NCBI GenBank assembly: GCA_009192285.1
Contig: CM018605.1
Span: 1,839,247-1,903,246, forward strand
Length of the DNA stretch: 64,000 bases
Direction: 5' to 3'
From: Morchella semilibera
Lineage: Eukaryota; Ascomycota; Pezizomycetes; Pezizales; Morchellaceae
The notes beneath the pieces were generated by a model. It was not told the DNA's origin. It did not search any database and saw only the letters and a program-made list of their open reading frames with translations. Shown here piece by piece: positions 47,415 to 58,343 of the stretch. Made by a program: the position numbers and the translations under genes. Position 1 is the stretch's first letter. Every line of letters begins with the position of its first letter.

Positions 47415-50400
47415 ATGTCTGAAAATAGTTATAGAAGAGCTTGCAGAACTTCTGAACTTCGTCCCCGCTGTATCTTCTTCGCAAAGACCACCCTGCCCCA
47501 TGACGCAGATGCGGGTCCGCGTCCATACCTTGCTATCAAGAAGATAAACAACCAAATTATAGCATTGTAAGTAGTTTTTCCTACGGTTATATATCTACTA
47601 CTGCATCCAAGTAATAACCATTCACAGGCCCTTAACCTCCCTAGAAAAGAAAATTAGCCCCACTGAAACTTACGAGGAGATCTGTATCCGCCATAAGCGT
47701 AGTGAACGGGATTACTATCCCATTCATCCCAACACAAACACCTATTATGATAGTATCACCCAACCTCCGCCCTCTGGGGGTAACTCCTGTAGCGTGGGCT
47801 GGATCGACCTTGTTACCCCCATGACTATTGGAACGAAGAACATCATTAGAGGAAAGATTGTCTATGAGATATCACAGCCAGACCTAGATAAAGTCATAAA
47901 GGCCTATGTATTTCGGATGGGGTTTCAACACCTTGGCCTTAGTAATGGATGCTTAGGTGCCTGTACTAGAGTTCCGGGGATGGCCCAGAAGATCAAAAAC
48001 ATCCTGAATATAACGAAAACACTTTTACGGGCCAGCGAGGATAAAGCATCAACCCAGGGCGAGAATGAGAGGTGTTTTAAAGAAATGATACGTATATGCA
48101 ATGATTTGGATACAACACCCCCACCCTCACCATCGCACGAAGTGATAAGTTCATCAGAGATATCTGCTGACATCGACCTTCTACCTGCCCGAGCTGCCCC
48201 AAGAAGACAGCGAAGAAGGGGTGCGAAACCAAACGGGGCCTGTAATGATGCTCAGCTGGAAACTCGCCGAACTGACGATCCAAATGACAAAGGGGGGCCA
48301 AGCGGAGGGGGGCCAAGCGGAGGCGAACATTATACCTCTTTTCCTGCCGAGAACAAGACGCAGGCCGGGATGAGTACAAGCGACGGAAGCAAAACTTCAG
48401 CCCAAAGTAGCAGCGGCCATGTACATTGTGCGAACCAAGATCTTGAAGGTGCATGCACTGACGAGGATTGGTATCGTATAGAATATGAAGACCAAGAGGA
48501 CAGTGAAACTAATTCTAGTGAGGAGACCCCGGGGGAACCCTGGCAGCTGGTAGATTATGATGTCTCATACTGCGGCTCCGAATCAGATTCATATGCCTCT
48601 TCGTCTGAACCGGGGGGGTTGGACGTTGAGGTCTGGAGGGAATCTTCGGTTGATCGAGCCCAAAATCCTTCTTCTGCAACATCCGCCGTTATTGGACACA
48701 ACCAAATACCGAAAGAATTTATAATCACACGATATCTTGATGGAATTTCTGATTCTAGGGTCCAAGACCCTCCAGATGAGTCTCTTTTGGCCCCAAGCAA
48801 AATGTAAGCCCTAGTATCAAAATCCTATCAGATCATACTAATTCCCTAGACTTAGGCCTATAGCTAGGTGCATCATAAGTCCGCCAGAAACCGATGCCTT
48901 AGAAAGAGCAACTATTAGTACCACACCACCAGGTTTAGATAAAAGCTCACTCTTAGATACGGTCTTAAAAAGACCACAAAAAAAAAATACCACTCTGGGC
49001 CTTATGTGCCCCAAATGCAAGCAAACCACCAACTCCCGAATCCCCGAAGGTGAACCTTACATTGGAGCTTTCTGTGAGAAATGTGATGCCCGTGTTAATG
49101 TAGGCCTGTCCGAAACCCTCTACCTTAACTGCACTAACCAAGGATTGGATAAATGGCAGAACTGGAGCGAAGATGTTCCAAATAAATATCGAATTGTACG
49201 GGTTTTGGAGGGTATTAACAAATTAATATTGGTAGGTAACCATCAATTCAGTCTCTATCTTACGGGTATTATATTCATGGCGACAGAATAAATCTCCTCG
49301 AACCGGATTAGCTACTTGGTACTCAGGCCTGGAGCTGGTAAAGCGATTGATCACGCAAGGTAACTGTCCCGAAACCCGAGGGGAAGTTTGAGCTAAGTAG
49401 GCCGACTAATAATAAAGTATTGGGTTGAAGAGAACCGCAAAGAGCGGAGTTTTGTGGCGGAATCATGCTCAGAAAGCTCTCCCTTCAGATTTGTGTTAAG
49501 GGAGGAACGCTTCGATGAACAAAGAGCCAGCAATGTGGGAAACTATGCAATTCCAAACAGTTACCAGCTGCAGCTAGAGCAAGACGACTATGAAGAGATT
49601 ATTCGCCTTCTGGATGCAAGCTACGTGAATTTGAGTAAAGATGGTGAGTTATAATCATTCGCGGCGGAAGAGGTTCTCTATAAGCTCGACGAGCAGGAAC
49701 ATGAGATAGGGTAGGAGCTCACTTTAAGAATTTTTCCAGAATGCGGATATGAAACTACAGGTCAGTTGAACCTAATCAGACTACTAAAGAAATGCTAACT
49801 CTTTCAGGTCGGCAGTCTAGGATTGGAAACGAGTGCCAGCAGTTCCTTGGTTAGTAAAAAAAAAAAAAAAAAAAAAAGAAATCTGTGCCTACGTCTAACA
49901 TGTTTCTATAGACAGGAATAATGCCTCCAAAAGTTCTGGATCCAGGGGAAATAACCAGAGTCAGCTCCAGCAACTCGCATTCCCTACTCTGCAGTACGCA
50001 ACAGCTATTCAGAAACGGTGTGATTATCTCCTTCACCTGATAAATCCAGCGCAGAAGTCACTACCTCCTGTGCATATCATAGCCAAAAGACTTCTCGAAT
50101 ACATTTATTCAATCAAAGAGATCTCAAAAAGGGGTCGCTGGAAAGGCGTTGACTGTCTGGAAACATTTCGATGCGGAATTCTGCCAAAAGAATACCTGCC
50201 GGCAAACTCCGATGTACTCATCAATCTGCTTAGAAGTTATCCACTAGCAGATGGTGACCCTGATATTCAAGCTATTGCTAGGCTTTCCCTTACGAACGAT
50301 AGTGACCTGTTACTCGAGCGGATAAATTTTGCACTGCCCAGGTCTCATGACGATTGGCTAGCAACAGATGATGTTCTGGATAATGGTGCAGTGCAGAGTA

Positions 50401-50846
50401 CATCGGAAAAACGTCTTCTTCTCCAGCAAGATGGAATGATTAAGTGGATACGTTTCTTGATGTCGACCCTCGAAATAGGGGAAATCCACACCGGGGAAGA
50501 TATGGAAGGGGAGGGATCTTCAAAGATCGAAAAGGATTTATTATGGCTCGATAGCTTAGGGAATCCTGAGTTAGCTTCTGAGAGCGAAAGGGAGGGAAAG
50601 GATATTGGACAAGGGTAATAACCTATTTCCCCATGCATATAGTACAAATATGGTAACAATTACTATCCTAGGAGAATTCGGTCTATTGAAGACTTGGAGG
50701 AAAATATATTGGGAGAGGAGGACAAGAAACCACGATGTGAGAACGAGCGATATGGACGTTGTAAGTTTGGGGAAGAAGCCCGGTGCGCTTCTGTCTGTGT
50801 AAATAATTGTAATTCCGAGGACCGTGACCGTAGACAAGAGTCGTGA
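47415..50846 (+). CDS. unknown nine-exon protein with two Cys clusters
   Basis: Exons 47415-47566, 47628-48803, 48850-49231, 49287-49359, 49431-49643, 49740-49760, 49808-49849, 49912-50614 and 50672-50846 join without a frame break to 978 residues. The first 150 residues are folded-looking (RPYLAIKKINNQIIALPL, GWIDLVTPMTIGTKNIIRG). Residues about 180-420 are acidic, Ser/Gly-rich and disordered. A zinc-ribbon-like CPKC-x20-CEKC follows near residue 500. A helical, Leu-rich part (LLEYIYSIKEISKRG..) comes next. The end has C-x7-C-x7-C-x3-C-x3-C, a possible metal site. I recognise no family. Exon 6 is a 21-nt microexon. Consistent phases over eight introns argue the gene is under selection. A possible nuclear regulator, but that is only inference from zinc motifs and disorder. 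Confidence 0.7.
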
Positions 50847-51867
50847 CTTAAATACTTAATTTATCAAATCTTCCAAGTGTAGTGTCATGGGATGTGACTG
50901 AATTACATACTTCTAATTATGTGGCACCGACACCTCAACACTCCACTCGCCTCGCCGTTATAAATGATATCATTTAATTAACCATAGAATTGTTAGATAT
51001 ACGCTTGCAGTATTTCCCGCTCTCAAATTGCTCTGGTGGCGCATATACCTTCTCGACACCCTCTGGGGTTTTAATCCAGAGGTCCGCCAGGCTTCTCTAA
51101 CAAAGATTCGAGGACACAGGGATGTTTAAGAGAAGCCTATTTCCTTTGAGCCATCTGCAGTGAAGCATAACGTCGGTAACTGTTGAGACATTTGGAGTTC
51201 CCACCATTGATGTATGTAAAGTAGAAACGTTATCACGGCCGAGGGGATAGGCACCTATTAATATATAACTACATGTACATGTATCTAAACAGGTTATGCA
51301 CGACATAGTGCAGGAAGCGCGGGAAATGAAGGTTTTGAGTATGTTTGATGTTGATACCATATATTTACATGTAATTATGTAGTAGTGGTAGGGAATAGAA
51401 AGCTATGGTAATAAGGTTTACGATGTCAGTGGGAAAACTTTGCAGCTTAAGAGGCTTCTGCGACTATGTGGACTAGATAGATCCGGCTAGGCTAAGAGGG
51501 AAGGGTATCCACTGTACTGTGGGGTAAGTATGATCTATAGAACCCGCCCTCTGTGCTATCACTCAAGAGGTGGGCTTTTCAGTGTTTCCATTCTTACTAT
51601 ATTTCGATATATAACGCCCCCACATCGTAAGTAGAGGCATTCGGATACCTAACAATGAACGTGATACACTATTTAACACATTTGAAGCTTTCAAGCAATA
51701 CCATTTTTAAAAGCGGAAAATTTCCTAGATACATATGGGTCTTGTATGGTATGGGGGGGGAATTACATTTAAGTACACATTAAGGTGTGCATGTGTGGTA
51801 AGTTACAGCGCTGCCAAGCTAGCGCCAACACCGCAGCCAAAACTTTAAAAATAACAGTTACTTTCAC

Positions 51868-51952
51868 TGGGGGTTTGGCCGAGCGGAATGGAGTTCCCGA
51901 TAAACACTCTGACCGCCGGAACCGCTCGTTCAACCCCCATCTAACCCAAATC
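51868..51952 (+). repeat. tRNA-like polymerase III unit, not a full tRNA
   Basis: A-box TTTGGCCGAGCGG and B-box CGTTCAACCCC are spaced about 45 bp apart. GGGGGTT at the start can pair with AACCCCC, but these bases overlap the B-box so a proper tRNA cloverleaf is not formed. Probably a decayed tRNA or SINE head, different from the one at 22320. Confidence 0.45.
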
Positions 51953-52816
51953 TAGGAAAGCGGCCCCGCGGGGGGCATAAGTCTTTTGTTGCATGGGAGA
52001 CCCTAATAAACATATTGCTAGTTTGCAAAATTAACCGGACACCGCGTTGCAACAAATTTTGTATGGGAAAGCAACTTCAACATCGACTACACAACAACCA
52101 AAACAGATAAATGTATGAGATTTCATCTTTGGTGTTCTCTATACTCATATTATCATATATTCCAATGTGGACTCAATTGAAGCAATTTGAAAATTTGGTT
52201 ATTGTAGCCCATTTGCAACGTGAGCGTCCGGTTAATTTTGCAAACCCACAATACACGTAGAACATGGGCTTAATAGAACGAGGTACTTTGTATCCTATGG
52301 CCAGGGAATACTAGCAGTAGGTACCGTTAAGTCTCGAAATGGGCCCGGGTTTAATGCAAAGAACAGAGCAATAGGTGGTGGCAAGTCGCAAAACAATCGA
52401 TCAGATAGCTTAGATTTGACCTCTGAATGGGCTGTTCTTTGCGGTATTATGCTGTATCAAAAATGTTGTACGACATACGTATATCCTCAAATCGCTAAAA
52501 CGTTTCGTCTTACTAGTTCTGCGTCATTGGATGATATATTATCCTGTCTATGCCGGAGAGATTACTTTACTGGCAGCTGCATTACTAACTAACATGTAAG
52601 TTGCACAGAAAAATGGGTGCCATAATATTGACTCATGTTAAGATAAAGTATGTATACATCTCTTTTTGAGATCTCTTTCCCATATCTAATAATTATGTAA
52701 GTACATGTATGGTGGATGTAGACAGTAACGAATACCAGCTTCAATGGCTAATTCAAGATGTAGATTCAATAGATATAAAAACACCAGTGACCATAGGAAG
52801 GTTAGGGCGGCTTCGG

Positions 52817-52917
52817 GCCCCTCCGTTGTAGGTACCCCGCTTTTCCTGCAGGGAACAAGGGACGCATAAACCCCCTCGACCTACTCTAGCTGTGCCCCAC
52901 AGTCGTAACGGAGGGGC
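52817..52917. repeat. perfect 11-bp inverted repeat, 79-bp loop
   Basis: GCCCCTCCGTT (52817-52827) is exactly complementary to AACGGAGGGGC (52907-52917). The enclosed segment is GC-richer than its surroundings. Could be a structured RNA or a small foldback element; no further sign of either. Confidence 0.45.
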
Positions 52918-53290
52918 TGGATTGGACAGGGATCAACTGTAGAGTAGATGAGCAGAGATATATCATGTAGTGTTTCTACGATAGTGTCATGATCATCAAT
53001 TGGTGAGTTCCTGGCGCCCACTCCACCTCATGGGTTACCATGGTTATCATGACCAGTTAAATGTCAATACCTACTATATTAGTATGTGGCAAGCGCCAGA
53101 TCCTGAACTACTGCTCCTGATTTGAGATGTTTACATCAAGTTTCATCAAGCTCCATGCCCAATTTGCAAGCACTTGTGCCTTATCCTTGTGAGGCTGAGA
53201 GTTGGTACATGCAGCCCAAGTGCACGTGTAGGACACAGCTCTCACCCTGTCCAAAAGCACATTCAGTCTGTGCACACGCAACCTAGTAGC

Positions 53291-53412
53291 TCAATAGAGT
53301 GCCAACATCCTCTGAATCTAAATATTTAGTTCTTGGCGATAGTTTTTGGTGTGAAAATCCCGCCAAGAACCCTCAAAATTTGAAAAACAGGGCTTGGCCA
53401 AATCACTCTAAC
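53291..53412 (-). repeat. foldback repeat, copy B
   Basis: Read on the minus strand it matches 22541-22650: GTTAGAGTGATTTGGCC, TTCAAATTTTGAG, GTTCTTGGCGG, TCGCCAAGAACTAAA and TTAGATTCAGAG. Here the palindrome arms GTTCTTGGCG and CGCCAAGAAC are 10 bp with a 22-bp loop. Lies 170 bp upstream of the calpain gene and may influence its promoter. Confidence 0.65.
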
Positions 53413-53582
53413 GGGTGTGTTTTGTAGGGTGTGTTTTGTAGGGCGTGTTGGGTACTCGTTTTTGAGATATAAGCTTACCACCCCTCACGAGTTCTAGGAC
53501 TTAGCAACCCCACACATCTCTTTTAAAAGCCATACCACAGACTTCAATACCCACTTTTCGTACACACTCTCCATTGCCAGCC

Positions 53583-56500
53583 ATGACGGACGACAAAAAG
53601 AAGGACGATAAGAAAGCCGAGTCAGCGGACTCGAAGCCTAAGACCGTGCTTCCCCACAACAAGGTTGCAGATGCCGCTGCGGCCGCGATTCATCACTCAT
53701 CCAAATCTGTCGTAGCAACTCATGGCTTGGAACAGGCTATCGAAATATGCAGGAAGAAGGTGGAGAAGATTGCGAAAGAATGCCGCATGGCAAATAGGAA
53801 ATACCGTGACCTTCATTTTGACTTGAAGCGGGATGGCAGATACTGTCTTGATGGTTTATTACCTGAACATAATTCATCATTGAATCCCCAGGGCGTCCTG
53901 AGAGTTGCGGTAGGTAACCAGCCCGGTTGACAACGAATTCTTGACTGATTGATATTTAGGATGTCTTTGAAGATCCAAAGTTTTTTAAAGATGGTGTTAG
54001 CGCAGGAGACATTAGACAAGGAGCTGTAAGAGTGTAATTCATAAAACGTTAGTTACATTAAGCTAATTATCTTTAGACTGGCGATTGTTGGCTACTAGCT
54101 GCAATTGCTACCATCAGTAATGTGCCTGGTCTTATTGAAAAGATCTGCGTTGCTCGTGATGAGGCTGTTGGGATATACGGATTTATCTTCATGCGTGGTA
54201 TGTATTACCCACTTAGAAACTATTGAGAGCGTGTTTAGTACACTCTAGTAACAGTTGTTTGAATTAGATGGCGATTGGGTTTCCACGATTGTGGACGACC
54301 AGCTCTATACAAATAGGCCAGAATTCCAGGACGCCGACAGCTACACCCAGGCAGTGTGGTCCGGAAAGGAGGAGGTGTACGAGAAAGCCTTTATGAAGGG
54401 CTCCAATGCGTTAGTGTACGCCAGCTGCCAGGACCCCAATGAAACATGGCTACCACTGCTAGAGAAGGCCTACGCAAAGGCCCATGCCGACTACGGCTCA
54501 ATAGAAGGTGGATGGTCTGGGTATGTGCAACTTGTGCCCTTATTTTCTTTTTAGTATACTGAATTACGGTTTTTACGATGACTATAGTGAAGCCATTGAG
54601 GATTTGACCGGAGGTGTAACAATTGAATTTGATACGTGTGATCTTCTGGATCGTGATCGGTTTTGGAAGGAGGACCTGACATTTGCAAATAAGGATTTCC
54701 TATTTTCCGGGTATATTATGGGAGACGTTGATCGATCTGGTATCTTAGCAGGACATGCTTACTCGGTCCTTAAAGCTGTTGAAGTTAACGGACAGCGATT
54801 GGTAATGGTCAGGTATGTAAATTTTTGCTATTCCCCTTTAAGGCTTTTACTAAATAGAATATAGAAACCCCTGGGGATGCTCCGAATGGACGGGGCCCTG
54901 GAGCGATGGATCTAAAGAATGGACTGCCGAATGGATGACACTTTTGGATCATAAGTTTGGAAACGATGGCTCTTTTTGGATGTCCTGTAAGAACCTTCCC
55001 GAATACAGGATCTTTGGTTTTTTTATTATATCGCTAATATTATGCTTGGATAGACAAGGATTTCCTCTATAAATTTGATCATATTGATCAAACACGCCTT
55101 TTTGACCCGTCCTGGACAGTGACTTCAAGTTGGATAAAGATTCCAGTGCCATGGGCCCAGGTGTATAGTCCTACCAGATTTGAAGTGAATATCAAGAAAA
55201 AGGGCCCCGTGGTTTTCGTTCTCTCGCAGGTACGCCAGACTCCCTCCGGTATCGTGTATATCAGCGTAGCCGTGACTGATTTTTATTCTCCTATTATTAT
55301 GTTTAGCTTGACGAACGTTATTTTAGAGGCTTAGAAGGCCAGTACGATTTCAAGATCCACTTCCGAGTCCACAAAAAAGGGGAAAAGGAGTATATCACTC
55401 GTTCTCGACCCAATATCCATAAGACCAGAAGTGTCAGCGCAGAACTGGAACTCGAGCCAGGGAAATACACGATCTTATTTGTGGTAACTGCCACCAAGAC
55501 ACACCGCCAAACAACCCAAGAGGTGATCAAGGAGACATGCAAGTCCAACAGAATGAAATTCTTGCAAATTGGAATGTCATATGACCTGGCCCATGCAAAG
55601 GCTGCAATTGATCCCAACGACAGGAAGGGCGTTGAAGAAGCAGAAGCGTCACAAAAGCTGAAAAAGACGCCCCGGGCAGACCCAGATCAGAGTTCCGATG
55701 ATGAGGCTGGTGCAGGGGACGCAGGCGCAGGCGCAGGCGCAGGCGTACATCCCTCCCGGAATAAGTCACGCGGTATGGGCGGGGGCAGAGGTGGAGTTCG
55801 TGGCGAACCTCAAGTTAAACATGAAGACGCACAAGCTGCCAAGGGAGAGAAAGAAGGGGAAGTGGAGGTAAAAGAAGAGAAGAAAGACAAGAAGGACAAG
55901 AAGGATAAGGACACGAAGGACACGAAGGACACGAAGGACACGAAGGACACGAAGGACAAGAAGGACAAGAAGGATAAGGACAAGAAGGATAAGTCTGAAA
56001 AGTCTGATAAGAAAGACAAGAAGGACAAGAAGGACAAAAAGGCGAAGAAGGAGAAGAAGGACGGTGACGACAAGTCCGGGTCCGGCTCCGAGTCTGGCTC
56101 TGAATCCTCTTCCTCAAGCTCCTCAGATTCTTCGTCATCATCCTCGTCATCCTCGTCATCCTCATCTTCCTCAGGATCGTCTTCCTCGTCTTCCTCATCA
56201 TCCTCTTCATCCGGTTCGTCGGGGTCCTCGTCGGGTTCTTCATCCGACTCCTCATCTGACGGTGAGGCTGAGGCCGAGACTGCGGAGGAAGTAGCAGCAC
56301 CGACCGAGGAGGCTACACCTACAGATGAGGATACGTGGGACCCAATTGCCTGCATCGGCCTTCGTGTTTACTCACAAGATAAAGATACAACCGTAAAGGT
56401 TGTTCATGTTGAGAGCGCTGATGCCCTCGATCTCGATGACACTTCCCGAGACGCAGCAGAGGAGGAGACATCAGACGAATCAGAAAAGAAGGACAAGAAG

Positions 56501-57034
56501 AAGAAGGGCAAGAAGAAGGGCAAGAAAGAGAAGAAGGAGAAGAAGAATGATGATAAGGAAGACAAGAGTGAGGCAGAGGCAGATGACGAAGCAGAGAAGG
56601 TCAAGGACAAAAAGAAGAAGAAGAAGGGTAAGAAGGAGAAGGATGAGAAGGAGAAAGAAGAAGGGGAGGCGAAGGAGGAGAAAAAGGACAAGAAGGACAA
56701 GAAGGACAAGAAGGGAAAGAAGGAAAAGAAGGAAAAGAAGGAGAAGAAGGAGAAGAAGGACGAGAAGGAGGTAAAGGGGGGAGAAAAGGGCAAGGACAAG
56801 GATAAGTCGAAAAAAGAAGAGGAGAAGAAGGGGGAAGGCGAGAAGAAGGAGGAAGGAGAAGTTAAGGCTGTTAAAGAGGTGGAAGAGCTCAAGGTTGAGC
56901 AGCCTAAGGAAGAGGTCAAACTACAACCTACATCAGATGTGGTTGTAGAGGATGCGAAAAAGGATGCAGTCAAGGAAGCAGTGAAGGAGCAGGCGAAGGA
57001 TGAAAAGATAACTGTTGGTGAGGCAGCTACATAA
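53583..57034 (+). CDS. calpain-like cysteine protease with long charged tail
   Basis: Ca2+-type papain-fold protease of the cytosol. Exons 53583-53909, 53960-54025, 54077-54197, 54268-54520, 54588-54812, 54865-54986, 55054-55229 and 55307-57034 give 1,005 residues. Catalytic triad: C135 (TGDCWLLAA), H312 (AGHAYSV) and N332 (NPWG), all intact. Upstream DVFEDPKFFKDG and downstream FWMS|YKDFLYKF are normal calpain sequence. A C2-like domain III follows (PTRFEVNIKKKGPVVFVLSQ, then FKIHFRVHKKGEK). From about residue 520 the protein is low complexity: KDKKDK and KDTKDT repeats, a poly-Ser block, then Lys/Glu runs, with no EF hands. The tail is longer than in typical family members. The N-terminus is also Lys-rich. 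Distinct from the PalB/Rim13 type, since no MIT domain is visible. Confidence 0.9.
55876..56900 (+). repeat. codon-level repeats in the calpain tail
   Basis: AAGGAC/ACGAAGGAC units repeat in tandem around 55870-56060 (KDK, KDT), then TCN codons (56100-56250, about 50 Ser), then AAGAAG/GAG codons (56480-56870). Such runs make open frames on the other strand that are not genes. Confidence 0.7.
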
Positions 57035-58343
57035 AAGCATAAATCAACAAAGGAAAGACCCGGGGCTGGATTTTTCTTCTTTTTTGCTTTGGATATGTGT
57101 TTAACATTTCCATCATTAACCTTCGTCATTTATTTCGCATAGTGTAGATGACTCTTGAAATTCAATCATTACTCTCATCAAATTTGATGTGTTCTTCTCT
57201 ATAGTGCATAATAAAAACAAATGTTTACTACCCTAACAATCTCAGTGATTGACCTAATAATTATTGGGTTAGGGTTGTTTTGAGCCAATCAAGGTTCCAG
57301 AAGGCTGCGAGCAAATGACTTGCCCCCTGAACAGCTTCTCTAAAATATGAGAGCAATGCTCCTTTATCCCCGTTAGAGCACATGTGCTACGAAAAGTCTC
57401 CAGAACTACGGACGTGGTTACAAAGTTAATCCGAAGACTTTCCTCTAATATACTACTGTGTCGAGTGATAATTTATGATCTTTCAGAAATAAGGTTTCAT
57501 GCGGCACGTCTATGATCAACGACGTTTGACATACATACATGTACATACCATTCTTCTCCTCTATCCCGATACCAATTCCTATGGGTTTTGGGCCCTCCCT
57601 GCCTCCAAACCTCGATAAGCACAGATCTCGCGGCGGCTTGTGCCCGCAGTCCTGAAACCGAAACCTAATGTAAGACACCCCCCACCCCCCACCCCCCCAC
57701 CTCGTGCACCACATGCAAGTACTGTACTTACCTACCGGTACCTCAGTACTGTCTTACCTAAACCACCTCGCGGAACCCTCTCATCTCTAAGTCAAACACC
57801 GTCGCTTAATCGAATTAATCAATGAGCTGTTGGGGCACATTATATACATTGGTGGCTCCTCGGCTTTTTGTTTTACACCGTGAAGACTTTTGGGCTAGAA
57901 GGGGCACCACATGCTTGCCGTGGTTTGTGGACTCAGGTAAGAATGTTAGATATATATGATTCATAATCCTCGATTACTGCTACCAGCTCCATAATTGCAT
58001 TACATGTCATAACACAGCAAGCATAGAGCATATACGAATCCACAACACAGGAGGGAGTAATTCGAGCAAACAAAATAGATATAAAAAAAAAAAGCAGAAC
58101 TATCGCAAAACGCACCCAGTTTTGTCTCCTCGCCCATATAACCTTCCACATGTACGGCCATAACAAAAAGGTGGAGATTATTTTTACTATAACCATTGAA
58201 GAGAAAAAGGCAAGCCTATAATTTTGGGGGGGTAAAAAAGCGGCTGATAATCAGAGGATAATCAAGCATAGGAACTAATAAAAAAAGATAGAAACAAGGG
58301 CTCCCAAATAAAACAAAGGGGTTCGGCGAAGAAAAAATTACAT
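57035..58343. other. convergent intergenic region
   Basis: 3' flanks of the calpain (plus) and Mam3-like (minus) genes. Contains a C-run repeat (57677-57701, (C)5-7A) and TACATGTA at 57536. No gene seen. Confidence 0.4.

Larger units (their letters stand above)
50847..53290. other. intergenic repeat-bearing stretch
   Basis: Holds the SINE-like unit at 51868, a hairpin at 52817-52917 and TACATGTA copies at 51270, 51276, 51366 and 52702. No protein-coding gene seen. Confidence 0.45.

Noticed and set aside
55810-57129. Long minus-strand open frames opposite the calpain tail
   Set aside because: They are shadows of Lys/Ser/Glu codon repeats on the plus strand, with compositions such as FLSFLSFLS and no motif.
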